Positions 48,731-59,910 of a stretch of DNA of 64,000 nt are shown here, piece after piece (positions within the stretch are counted from its first letter, which is position 1; each line of letters begins with the position of its first letter). The DNA comes from Pelodera strongyloides (taxonomy: Eukaryota > Nematoda > Chromadorea > Rhabditida > Rhabditidae), in contig JAANDG010000007.1 in the NCBI GenBank assembly GCA_036852015.1, positions 310,001-374,000 of the forward strand, in the 5' to 3' direction. Below the pieces are notes generated by a model. That model was not told the DNA's origin, made no database searches, and saw only the letters and a program-made list of their open reading frames with translations. Both the position numbers and the translations under genes were made by a program.

Positions 48731-50489
48731 GAAAATAGTCGGGTGCATTTTGTTGTATCACTTAGCATAGCAAGACACCCACTAGCGAGGTTGGAGAGAC
48801 GTCACACAGTGTGTAACATGTCGCAGTTTTGATTGAAACAAGGGGGTTAAAACGATAGAGTGAGTGAGAGTGAGAGAGAAAGCGAGAGAGAGAGAGAGAG
48901 AGAGTAAGACTTGGAAAAGACAACCATTATTAAGATCTTTCTAGAGCATTAGTTACGTGTTGTGGGTAGGGTCTGTTGATATTTTAACATGAGGAATATT
49001 GATAATATATAAAGTGCAAAAGTGATAAAAAACAGAATTCTCGGAGACGGGGGTGTTGCAGGGCAAGATAGCACCGCCGACTTTAAAGAGGTATGTCGCA
49101 TGGTTTTGAAACATATGTTGGACAACTTGATACCCATGGATACATAAATTATGTAAAACTCTGTGCCGGAAATGTCACGGATAGTGATCAACTTGGAAAG
49201 AAGAGAGAGAGATTGAGGAGAGAGAGAGAGAGAGAATGTAATCAGGCTGTTCAAAAATTACTCCTCCACAAGATTCTACCCAACTGTAACAGTGCGCCAA
49301 ATAAGTACACGTGCGCTTTACAATGTACCAGCCGAATACTGCATCGGAAACTACAATAGAGTGTTGCTGCATTGTTCCCGATTAGGGCAAATTAGCATTG
49401 TTCGTTGATTGGCTAACCTACAGTAATTCAAAGTAACGTAAAGGGCTCAGAGATCTCGAGTGAGGGGAGTTTTCCGAGAAACGCACGTATTTTCATTAAC
49501 AGGAACATTTTGGTCCTACCGAAACTATACTATTGTATGAGGGTACTTTTGAAGCAAATGTAAATGAGGTAATAAATATAATATGCATTGCATAATTCCC
49601 TTAATTAATGTTTAATTAGTATAGTGAGAACTTGAATCACATAAGAACTGATTGCGGTTCGCCTGTCGTTATATAGGATAGGACTACGTCTACCGTAGTC
49701 CCAAAAATTTGAGCTCTCACTAAAAGAGTGCAAAGAGTGTCACGTATCCAGCCGTGATACACGAGATGAAAACAACAAGCCTTAATTGCAAAAATCAAGG
49801 ATGTTTTGGTTATTTTTTGAATTCCGCAATTTTCATGTTTTTAGAATTGTATTATCTTGCACAAACATGTGTCAATGAGTACTCATTGGCAAACGATCTG
49901 TGAGGTATGCGTTTGTTTTTCAAAATACAATTCTTTGCCTGAAGACTAACTATACTGTAGTTTGCTGATCTTGTTACTAACAATCAGTAACATTGTTTTT
50001 CACATTTAATACTCTTACTCAATACTACAAGTGGGAAGTCAGTGTTTTAAACTCTTAAATAGTGAGGAATTACCCAGTCGGATGCGTTATTTTCCAGAAA
50101 ATAATGGAATTAGAGGTCAGAAACCGTAGGTCTGTATGACGTGCCCGCGGTACAGGTCAATTAGTTCTTTCCATTTTCTTCTCGTTTTTTAGTATAGTTT
50201 TTCGAGTATAACATGTTCCCAATCAACAACTACAAAGAACACCCTCTAGATACTAAGGTGAAACAAATGTCATCTTTTTTTATCAATTTAGATACTAAAT
50301 ACTAAAGTTAACTAAAGTACAAACTACATATTGTTTCGGTTAATTACCGCGCAGGACGTTTGCTTGATTAGACATTGTAATATATTTTGGTCATGAGTGT
50401 GTATAGTTCTTACTCTATATACGTTAAAATCTCTGCTCTCGTTGTCAGCTAGCTGCCAAATTAGCATAAAAGGCAACAACTTAGGAAAT
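48731..50489. other. Intergenic, nothing convincing
   Basis: It contains GAGAGA runs (48860-48905, 49202-49235). A GGTATGTCGCATGGTTTTGAAACATATG piece at 49090 resembles the GAAACGCAT MITE end. Confidence 0.3.
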
Positions 50490-50720
50490 GGATGAACCCA
50501 CTTCGTGACGATTAACTGGTTTGTTTCTTGGGAGCCCACTGCGTGTCCAATTCGTGACCATTTCGTGGCCAAGATTCAGCAAAGACCGTCACCAGCTGGT
50601 TACGGACAGCCACGGAATTGTCACCGGACGATTTTCTTCGGTAAAAAAAAACATTTGGAAAGGCCAACGACGAGTTTTCTGTGGTTTCGGGAATTATTTC
50701 GTTTTCCTGTGAAAGTACAA
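50490..50720. repeat. Dispersed repeat, copy 2 (copy 1 at 11745-11990)
   Basis: CCAATTCGTGACCATTTCGTGG.CCAAG.TTCA...CGGTAAAAAAAAACATTTGG...GGTTTCGGGAATTATTTCG then TTTTC follows copy 1 block by block. The two overlapping plus ORFs are repeat by-products. Confidence 0.6.
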
Positions 50721-50994
50721 AAAAAGGTAATCCCCGTCATGATTGCTAGTTAAAACTGACGAAAAAGATTTAGTACTTCCTTCCTGGTTCCGAAAAAAAC
50801 GCCATTTAAAGTCTAATCCGCAATCTCGTTACCGTATTGTGTGTACGTGCTACTATGCTACTACTAATATTGTAATATTTAGTGATTTGGTGATGTCAGG
50901 AAGATACTACGCTACGCATTTCAACAATATAGTCATTGTTCTCAGGGCCCTTCATAAGTAGGATCCGTCACGTTCATATCTTACTCTGTTATAT

Positions 50995-51062
50995 AAACTA
51001 TACTATAAAATACATCTGTAAACGTTGGTGCTCAAACTGTTTGAGTATCAAAGTTTACAGAT
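50995..51062. repeat. Dispersed short repeat with internal inverted motif (second copy 51545-51612)
   Basis: TATAAAATACATCTGTAAACGTT..GCTCAAA..GTTTGAGTAT... is present twice about 545 bases apart. In copy 1 CATCTGTAAAC pairs with GTTTACAGATG. Confidence 0.7.
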
Positions 51063-51885
51063 GGACGGCATTATGCACAAAGGCAGCAAAGTACATATAA
51101 TGTGCTGGAAGTAGACTAATTTGCAAATTCGCTGCACTTTGAAAGTTGCAAAATGTTGAAAGTCTTGCATGATCCGTGCTTCAGTAGTAGTCCTACTTAA
51201 TTTTACTCTCAGTCAAAACAATTTACAAAACAATTTCCAAAGTCTTACTATGAAAAGCGTGCAATTTTTCTGCCAGCACATGACATCATCTTGGATACAG
51301 TAGGCAAGTTGGCTTAATTTAATTCGATTTTATAAAATCCACCATCCGCGCCTTTACGCATGATTGAGTTGCACGCGTAGTATATATTTTAAAAGAATGG
51401 GATTAGATTAGCATCCTACAAATATGCTCCTTGGAAGCAAGCTTGTATAGTTAACTAGTAAAAATAAAAATAAACTGTTATGAGTATGAGTAATACAGGG
51501 GAATTGCAGGGTTTGGAGTAAATAGGAGTCTAGGTGGATATATACTGCAGATATAAAATACATCTGTAAACGTTCGGGCTCAAATAGTTTGAGTATGATG
51601 TATCTTACAGAAAGAACCAACAATCTTTTTCTATTCAATACCTATTTGGAATACTGCAAGTGTTTAAAACTATCAGTGACGTATGTCAAAATACAGAAGT
51701 GGATCCCAAGAAAATTTATTAAAAAATAAAAGTAAGAGGATACACTATATATACAAGTTTTCCATGGGCTATGAAGTTTTCCATGAGCCACGAAGGAGCA
51801 GCTACGTAGAAGGAGAATTGGTGTGCCCCTGACTGGCACGCTTCGCGGTTGTGGATTTTTTTGTTAGACTTCATGTTTTTTAATA
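51063..51885. other. Intergenic, second copy of the 50995 repeat, no gene
   Basis: Apart from the repeat copy at 51545-51612 and a TTTTCCATG duplication at 51757-51785, nothing was recognised. Confidence 0.3.
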
Positions 51886-52050
51886 TTAAAGCAAAATATC
51901 TGCCGGTTTTTGAAACGCATTATAGACGATTGAATTCTTACGCATCTATGCTAAGTTACTCAAATTGAGCCCGATATTTTATTCCAAATTATGCTCACGG
52001 CTCACTTGCATAACCTGCAAAGGAGGCTGGTGTACTAGATGAGTTTAAAC
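51886..52050. mobile_element. TTAA-type MITE (GAAACGCAT family), decayed right end
   Basis: TTAAAGCAAAATATCTGCCGG then TTTTTGAAACGCATTATAGACG then ATTGAATTCTTACGCATCTATG matches the copy at 4325-4511 for most of its length. The right end has only GATGAGTTTAAACC. Confidence 0.7.
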
Positions 52051-52942
52051 CATCATCCTTCGATAAAAGGGAGTAAATAGAGGTTGTATTTTTCGTGTGC
52101 CTCCTTTAAACTTTCAGGCTGCAGAAAATCTGCATGACACACATAAGTGCACGCTACAAAAATATAGCGTGGTACTAGTAGACATAGCCATACAATGCGT
52201 AATAAATTTGTGTAATAAATACGCTATGACATCACAACAACGTTTGTGCTACTTTCCCTAGACTAATTAGGGTAGAAAAAGGGCGCTTTGCAAGTGAGCA
52301 CACTCATATCTGTGACACAGGTACCACCACATCGTAAGAAATTACGAGGGAGTTACCTCAAATCATTTCGACACCAAATAACGATGCTTCGTTGGATACT
52401 CCATTATTCGTTGCTCCTACGACTACGGTAATCGGGTAGCACTAACCCCACTGGGGATGTGGGGATTCCTTTCTTGAATTCGTTTTTGAGTTGTAAATTA
52501 TTAGTATCAGAGACGAATCTCAGAGACGAATTTGGAATGTATACATTATAAAATTAATGTTTAAAGGGGTCCATTACAATAAAAAATATTCAAGGTACGG
52601 AAACACTTAATTGGTCAATGAAAGATATAGCCTATATGTAATTAAGTGGAATGTAACATCTTTAATTAGCAACCTCTTCGATACTAATTAGCATTAAAAG
52701 GTAATAAGATACTTGATAAATATTGCTTATTAGGACTAATTACCCAGCAAAAAATGCAGTGTCTGACTTTTTTTAGTTCCTATTGTTTAATTAAAGGGAA
52801 GGTATACTTTTTTCGAAATGTTATTTTTTCCAAACTACAGGAACTATATTGCACATCAAAACCCACACTCAGGGAGAAAATAAATCAAGAGACCGGAGAG
52901 ATAGTGATTGTAGAAGAGAGTGAGTGTGTGAGAGAGAGAGAA

Positions 52943-52943
<1 letters not shown>
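52051..52943. other. Intergenic, nothing seen
   Basis: AT-rich. The 52754-53119 frame is driven by the adjoining TA repeat. Confidence 0.3.

Positions 52944-53009
<66 letters not shown>
52944..53009. repeat. (TA)n microsatellite flanked by GAGAGA
   Basis: About 66 bases of pure TA, with GAGAGAGA on both sides. Confidence 0.95.
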
Positions 53010-53019
<10 letters not shown>

Positions 53020-54299
53020 ACTACTTATGAATAAACCACATGCATTAAGCGAAAAAAACAAAGTTTATATTTGCTGTGTGTCTGGGGATACATACAAACT
53101 CTTGGTCTCTGAGCTCTAACCGATTACTGTAGCTAAGCGCTCCGGTATGTGGTCATCATGTGCGTAAGCAATTTGGCGAACTGCGAAGCTCGGTTTTCTT
53201 AGTAAAACTTGCTAGTTGCTCCAGTTTCCATACAATGGAATGCAAACGTAAGCGTCACATTGATGGTAGGTAAGTAAATAAATGGAGCGTGTGCTGGTAA
53301 ATAATAATAAAAAGTTAAGCAGCTGTAAGCATTCTATAAAGAGGAATAGCAGATTTATCGCAAAACGCTCAACATAGTGTGTAATAACATAGCCATGTCA
53401 GACACGAATAGCCATGTCAGACACGAATAGATGTATGGTACGAGGCTTGTGAAACGAAGAAAATCCGTTACATTCATATTCGTATGTCGTCAGCGTCTCT
53501 GTCGAAAAGAACAAATATACTGTGGATGATCAGCAAATGATCAGAGCACCGGCTGGTTCTGGATGCAAAACAAAAGAAAACAGGAATTGCTACAGTAACC
53601 ACGGTTGTTTGACAACGTGGAATGGAAAACTACCGTACGCCAATTAGCGCCCAACTTTTAGAAAACAAGAAATGTTGCGCGTGGTTCACACCGCCCAAAT
53701 TTCTGATCAATTTTGGTTCTTTATGGGTCTGGAGTCCATACCTTTAGGCACACATTTTGTCAACGAACAGAATGAAGTGGAAAGATTTAGCTTATTAAAA
53801 ATCTGTGTCGAGACATAATACACAAAACTACATAGTACAAAAGTTATTCTAGTAAAACAAATTAGTAGATGCGCCGCAAAAAGGGCATTGAAGAGGAAGA
53901 AAGTACAGGGTCGGGGGTTAGTCAAAACGGAAGTAATTTGGCAACTTCTTCTCACGCACAGAGATAGAGTTTTGTGATTTGTGGCGTAATGTGATGCTGA
54001 TCATCTACTGTATTCGGAAACACCTAAACACGATAATTTGTCAGATTGAGCTTACCGTCTTCACCGACTGAATTAAATGGAAATCGCCGACTTGAAATGC
54101 TATTTTTAGGTGAATTGTAGGTATTCAAATATGAAAAGAAATGAAAAGTGACCGACAACAGTACATCAGGCGAAATATCTCATGGCTGCACTTTACTTGA
54201 TGAATTTTAACACTATTAAATTGTTTCATCGTTTCTTATGGGGTTGCGCTCTTTTTAAGAGTCTGATAAACATCTAAGCATTTAAAAATGAACGCCTGA
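53010..54299. other. Intergenic, nothing convincing
   Basis: It contains a 21-base tandem pair (AGCCATGTCAGACACGAAT, 53390-53430) and a segment at 54226-54290 resembling the insert inside the MITE at 3457-3938. Confidence 0.35.
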
Positions 54300-54545
54300 A
54301 TCCTACGTTCTCGGTCGAGCAGACGCACGCGTAGCTAGCCCGCGAATTGGAGTGCACGCGCAGCTAGCCGCGGTTTTTATGAACGCGCGCGAGTTACCCG
54401 CAATCCGCGCAGCTAAACCCGGACGCGGATAGGTCCGCGATGCATAGATGACGGGCAACAATACATGGTGGAGTGAGTAACCGCGCAGCACACCAACGCA
54501 ATAGTCTTAGCAGCGTCCCCACCTTCAGGTTCCGAGTCCCACCCT
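54300..54545. repeat. GC-rich dispersed repeat, copy 2 (copy 1 at 22125-22330)
   Basis: GCACGCGCAGCTAGCCGCG...ATGAACGCGCGC...CCGCGCAGCTAAACC...GGTGGAGTGAGT...CGCGCAGCACACCAACGCA...GGTTCCGAG follows the block order of copy 1 and is better preserved. Confidence 0.65.
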
Positions 54546-55080
54546 TGTCTCTTGGGTTGATCGTATTTAGAAATGCGTGCGCCTTGTTAGTCAGATTGAG
54601 AATCTCTTTGCCAGACTGCAGGTGAATAATGCAAAAACGGATGGAATGTCATGATTTTTAGCTCGAAAACCAGTCGGGCTGCCTACAGTAATCATCTCTC
54701 TTTACACTTACTACAATGTGTGTTGTAGCTATTTATACAGGGGATCACTAGAGACCGGTCTTTTAGTGATCGGACCAGTGACAAGTGATAAGCTTAAAAT
54801 AAATAAATGTTATTAATAGTTGCTATTTTCTAGCGTTGTTTTTCTGTATTTAGCGCCAACAAAACAGTACTTGCACTAAAAAGCGGTCAACATATTCGAG
54901 AACCGGTTCAGAGAATTTTTTTTCTTCGTTATCACTAAAAGTGGGATAGTTTTTCCCGAAAACATCACGGTTTAGAGTTGTTTATTGTTATTCAAACAGG
55001 GCATATTACAAAGAAAACAAGGACAAGAGAACAAATATTATATGTATATATGTCACATGTATGGAAGAAATTTTTTGGAA
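54546..55080. other. Intergenic, nothing seen
   Basis: No gene or repeat match. Confidence 0.3.
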
Positions 55081-55240
55081 GGTGTGGTCAACGGCACAAC
55101 GGCCGATTTTTGGAACGTGAGTTGCGCAAATGTACTCCCTATTGGGTTACCAAATGTATATAGTTAATCTAAAAATCGCGCAGCATCAAGCAGTTTACCC
55201 CGTCTGGCATACGTTTCAAAAACCGGCTGCTATACCACAC
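55081..55240. mobile_element. MITE with GGTGTGGTCAACGGC...GCTGCTATACCACAC ends (GAAACG family relative)
   Basis: GGTGTGGTCAACGGCACAACG then GCCGATTTTTGGAACGTG is mirrored by CATACGTTTCAAAAACCGGC then TGCTATACCACAC. The element is about 160 bp. Its termini diverge from TTAAAG, but the CCGG..TTTTTGAAACG core is shared. Confidence 0.6.
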
Positions 55241-57309
55241 TGACGTCTTTCAAATCGATATATATATATACGTTTTGAGATTACTACTGATCACTAGTCA
55301 CATTTGAAAATCTCCTTAAGATAATAGAAACAATAGGCATACAGTATCTTTTCAGGGGCGCAAATATTTACAAAATCATTAATGAACAAAACTTTCACTC
55401 CATAAAGTAGAGTGACGTGACTGGTTATTATAAGTGAGCTAAAGCTCAATGCGTCAATATTTTCGGACAGGATAGCTTGCTTAATATACGTGGGTGTGGC
55501 TGACTAGTGTTGGCGTTTCTTCCAGGTTCCGCATTTTTTCTACAAGGAAATAAGAGATACAGTGATGTGATGCTCTCTTAAAGATTAGATGCTATAGGTC
55601 AAACACCATGTTGCTACGTAATAAGTTTTCATTTCGTATGTTTTGCACTGCTTTATGATTGGTTGACGCGGTTAAAACGTAACTCAAAGGGAGAAAGTGT
55701 GAGGAGTTGACGTTAATGGGATATGCGGTTCGCCGAATAGTCTACCAGCCAGATTGATTCACTAACCTTTATCATTTGAGTGCTAATTAGGCCTACATTT
55801 GAGCTAGCTACTGTTTTGGGAATCTGCCTTTCATACGAGATAAGTTCGGTACTGGGCCGCTACTGCATAACTTCTATCATTCTGGTGGAAAGTATCCTCG
55901 CAAATGCTGTAGTATAAGGTGTCTCTAGCAAAGTCCGGTAGGGTATCTCTAACAAGTCAACATTTTTTACGTTAGGTCTAACAAGTCCGTAAGGTCATGT
56001 AAGGTAAGTAGCACCTGGACGTAAGCAGCTTGCTTTTTACCTACACCTACAAATACGTTCAACAACGTGCGCCCAAGGTATCTTACAAAACCGATCGCTT
56101 AAGTAGCCAAAGGCTAACTAGTAACGACTGTGAATCTACTTCATATTCTCAATGGTGGCCTCATCGTATTTATTTTCTATTTGGCATGATTTTTCTTCAA
56201 TGTTTACACAAAATTCAAGTTCCTTATCTATTTTCTTTATTTCGTCTTTTCATCTTTTCCAGAAATTTGGCTCTGTTCCAGGTTCGATTTACAAAGGGTT
56301 TTCTCACGTTTTTCTATTTACTTTCTTCCAAGTACACGAGAAAAGCATTAATTTTTCCGGCATTTTCCTTATCAAAGTGCAAGAAATCGGCTACTTAGCC
56401 GCAGCTTTGCATTTTAATTAAGGGCTTAGTGTGTTCTTATCTTAACGAGCAGTTGTCCTTGTTATTAGTGCAAGCATAAGCATAAGACTGGGACAGAATA
56501 CAAAGAAAACAGTTCCACAACGAAAATGACATGATGTTGCTATTGGACTTTTCTGTGATTTGTGTTGTTTAGGAGGTCTAGTATGGGGGGGGGCTATACT
56601 GGGAACAGAGCTAGAGATTTTAGTGCTTTGTTTGTAGTAGGGAATTTCTGGAAACTTAGCTTAGGAACGCCGACGTATATAGTCAATGTAGTTTCTTATT
56701 GTTCGTGAACTGCGTATATTGACCAACACTTTGATATTGATTGCCTTCGACGGCAACAGCTATTAGTAGAATCGATGAGTGTATTCCAAATTATTACCCT
56801 CTTTGGAACTCCTGGTTTTTCCGTAACATTGTGTACTGAAGTGTTAATTGCTGGGATCAGCTTACACACATCAATTTCAGAAACATTGTTGCAAAAGTGT
56901 GCCGAGTATTCATGGTCCAAAAAAAGCACAGGTCTCAGATGCAAAAAACACCTGTTCCTACTATCACTGACAGACGTCTGCTATTAGAGAACTAGATGAC
57001 GTGGTCAATTACCCGTTGTGATGCAATTCGAACACGCTTTACTGAACAAAAAGTGAAAGAGATTAATTGGTGTGAAGAGACAAAAATAAGACACTTTAAC
57101 AAATGATCTGCGAAACTTGTAGATCAAAAGCGTCCGGTAAGAGATCAAGATTGAGGGAAACTATTTAATAACTGTCATGCAAAAAAGTTATTCAATTATT
57201 ATAGGAAAACACAAATAAGGGTCGTGACAAATGACTGGAACATTTTTTTATAAAACACAATAATTATAAACACGGCTACATAGCGCTGCAGGGCGATAAA
57301 AGACCACGG
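55241..57309. other. Intergenic, nothing convincing
   Basis: Between 56099 and 56402 an AAGTAGCC / GGCTACTT pair brackets a 120-codon open frame rich in Phe/Leu/Ser. It has no domain and does not look coding. Confidence 0.35.
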
Positions 57310-57767
57310 TTAAAGGAAGAGGCCCACGAGAAAAAAGCTTTCCTCAATATATTTGCACAGAATGTCCGGAATTTCAGAAATGTTACTGTGAAAACCGCAT
57401 TTCTTTGCACCTAGAACTCATAGAGTTATTCCCCCGCAAACAGTTCGGCCAGGTACCGTAGGCAGCAACGTCAAAATACGTTTTCACGGTTCATATCCGT
57501 CCATTAACATTCTATCTCTACATAATAATGGGTAAACGAATGAAGAACATTCCAACGATAATAAAAAAAGCGTTTCCAAAATTGTAATGCCCTAAAACGC
57601 AAAAATTGATTCTGACTACGGTACCTGGCCGAACTGTTTGCCGGGGAATAACTCTGTGAGTTCTAGGTGCAAAGAAATGCGTTTTTTACAGTAATATTTC
57701 TAAAATTCCGGACATTCTGTGCAAGTAAATTGAGGTAAACTTTTTCCTCGTGGGCCTCTCCCTTTAA
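57310..57767. mobile_element. TTAA-type foldback element (GGGAGAGGCCCA family), copy 2
   Basis: TTAAAGGAAGAGGCCCACGA...TCGTGGGCCTCTCCCTTTAA, 458 bp. It matches 41628-42085 along its length, including GGCCAGGTACCGTAG and ACTACGGTACCTGGCCGAAC in the arms. Confidence 0.9.
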
Positions 57768-58048
57768 CGGAAAAATGTTTTCTGTAATTCTGCATTTTGT
57801 GGGGTAAGTAAACCAACTTGTAGCGATTGCTTAGCATTTGAACTTATTAATATTTATGAATTATTATTATTATTATTATTATTATTAGTATTAGAATTAG
57901 AATTTAGTTTATATTTATTTGTATTTATTGTTATATTTTACTTCCGTACATTCCTATTCTACTCAGTACTAATTATTCCATAGTAAGTTATTCTAATATA
58001 TTATTAATAATTATTCACTACTACACACCTTACCACCGGGGCATCATA
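57768..58048. other. AT-rich spacer with (ATT)n
   Basis: It contains an (ATT)n run at 57860-57886. Otherwise nothing. Confidence 0.3.
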
Positions 58049-58120
58049 CTGACGATGACCCCACCCCGGAATCCTCGTCTATGACAATGGGGTCGAAACG
58101 AGGTGTTTCTAATTAAACAC
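58049..58120 (+). other. Hammerhead-like / retroelement-end motif, second locus
   Basis: CTGACGA (58049-58055), a GACCCCA / TGGGGTC stem, GAAACGAGG (58095-58103) and a GTGTTT...AAACAC hairpin repeat the order seen at 11038-11096 (CTGAAGA, GGC/GCC stem, GAAACGTC, AT-rich hairpin). The primary sequences differ, so this is a structural rather than sequence match. Confidence 0.35.
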
Positions 58121-58740
58121 TTCCTAATTATTCATTGATTTTCTCTACTTTTGCTATATTTTTTAAGTTCCTATTTTACTGCTATACAGATTCCTTTTTT
58201 ACTATCTTAGTATTTTTATTTAGGTGTTATTTCTAATTTTACTCATTTAATTATTTTTACTATTATATTAATTGCTTATGTGTTTTGCATACTCCGGGTT
58301 TTTATAGTGCTTGGAGTTCACCCAAACTCGTACAAAATAAAGTCTCTTTTTTCCATCTCTTTGCACGTACTGTGCTTTTTTTTTCACCGCATTAGCAACG
58401 CTCTAGACATGTTACTCATGTTTAATTACTTTATTTTTACTTAACGTAATTAATTCTTCAACTTAACGAGCAAAACACCCTAGCGTTTGTTGCAGACATT
58501 TTAGACGTTTTGATGGATAAAGTACTTAAGTATACTTAACAATACTAAATAAAATTGGCTGAATAGGTATTTTTCTTATAAAGGTTCTTATAGACCTACT
58601 TAAATTAGAAAAAAAACTAACCACTAAAAGAAAATTAAGGATTAGCCGTATCAAGTATCACTTGCTGGATTATCTAAATAATAAAATAATACAGTATCCG
58701 CTTACGCTTCTAGGCACTTACTGTCCTGATCTATAATCAA
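58121..58740. other. AT-rich intergenic, nothing seen
   Basis: Strongly AT-rich; AATAAAGTCTC near 58337 could be a poly(A) signal of the preceding retroelement-like unit. Confidence 0.3.
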
Positions 58741-59072
58741 CTTTATCAGATAAACTATAAACCATCAAAATTGTAGTAAACATTTGCAGAAATTCGGAAC
58801 ACTTAGTTTTCATGGGCCTCAGTGTTTACGGGGGCATATATTGTCAATCCTATGTCGATTGGTTACATAAAAAAATCTGTTTCATTTTTTTACAGTTGCA
58901 CTTTAGTTTTTCATTTACAAATAATCAAGTTAAAATGTTATTAAAACTTAAAATCCCGAGAGTTCGCTAGAGTTGAAGTATTTTGTTTTTCTTTTTATTT
59001 GTTGTAATCACTTTTAGAGCTTTCTATTGACTAGTCGGAATTTTGATGGTTTATAGTTTATCTGATAAAGTT
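58741..59072. mobile_element. Inverted-repeat element with ~31-bp ends
   Basis: CTTTATCAGATAAACTATAA then ACCATCAAAATT at the left is exactly answered by AATTTTGATGGTTTATAG then TTTATCTGATAAAG at the right. The element is about 332 bp and AT-rich inside. Confidence 0.8.
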
Positions 59073-59409
59073 TAGTTATTGCTAATATTTTGTTTATATT
59101 TGGGTGGTTCTTGTTCCGGGATCAGTAGCCTACAACTATGTGATTGCTCAACATATTTATTTGTCATAAAAAGCACAAACAAAAAACTCATATTAGCCCA
59201 TGACTTGGCCATTAGTCACCGCTTTTTTGTAAAGGTTTTCCCAGAAATTGCTTATTGTTAGATCCGGGTCGGTAACATTTATTGACGAAAAATTAATATA
59301 GATGAGCTGATTCTACCACCCACCTTTTAGGTACTTGTAATAAAGTTGTTTATGTGGAGAACATCTACAAAACTATTACTAGGTAATCAAGGGGTTAGCC
59401 TAACTAACA

Positions 59410-59560
59410 ATGATTTTTTTTATCGTTTACGCTTCAAGAGCGTGCACCTTTATCAATGGTGGTACAATACAGTTTCAAGCTGAGCTTATGACTTGTACGG
59501 CAGGTCCTGAGCATAGGCGACGAGTTCCAGGTGACAAATTGCTCGACGTCTCGAAATTAC
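59410..59560. repeat. Dispersed repeat (GGCGACGAGTTCCAGGTGACAA), copy 3
   Basis: TTTTTTTTATCGTTTACGC, CAATGGTGGTACAATACAG, GCTTATGACTTG, GGTCCTGAGCATAGGCGACG then AGTTCCAGGTGACAAATTGCTCG follow the block order of 14217-14410 and 21540-21700. The GGGCTAGGGCC end is missing. Confidence 0.55.
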
Positions 59561-59734
59561 TCAAAATCGAAAAGCACACGTAGGATGTAGGGAAAGTGAC
59601 AGTTTTGATGATGAAAGGAAGCAGCTGATCTTTTGTTCTGCTGATATGTTGATATGTTAATCATTATTATGAGAATTTGACAATGATCCAGTTTTGACAC
59701 CAACTTAACTGTTAGCGTTTATTGTTTGTTTACT

Positions 59735-59910
59735 ATATTTATCTTTATGTTTGTTGTTTGTTGATTCTGAATGTTTATTGTGTTATGTTTATTATTTGTT
59801 ATGTTTGTTGTTTGTTGCTTCTGAATGTTTATTATGTTATGTTTATTATTTGTTATGTTTGTTGTTTGTTGCTTCTGAATGCTTATTGTGTTATGTTTAT
59901 TATTATTTGT
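59735..59910 (+). repeat. ~55-bp minisatellite, about three units
   Basis: GTTTGTTG.TTCTGAATG..TTATTGTGTT then ATGTTTATTATTTGTTAT is repeated three times (about 59750, 59807, 59864). Frames across it are artefacts. Confidence 0.85.

Noticed and set aside
50505..50753. ORFs similar to those at 11930-12178
   Set aside because: The similarity is in the DNA of a dispersed repeat and falls in different frames.
56030..56421. 122-codon frame and overlapping frame rich in Phe/Leu/Ser
   Set aside because: Both frames are equally open in pyrimidine-rich DNA, which indicates composition rather than coding.
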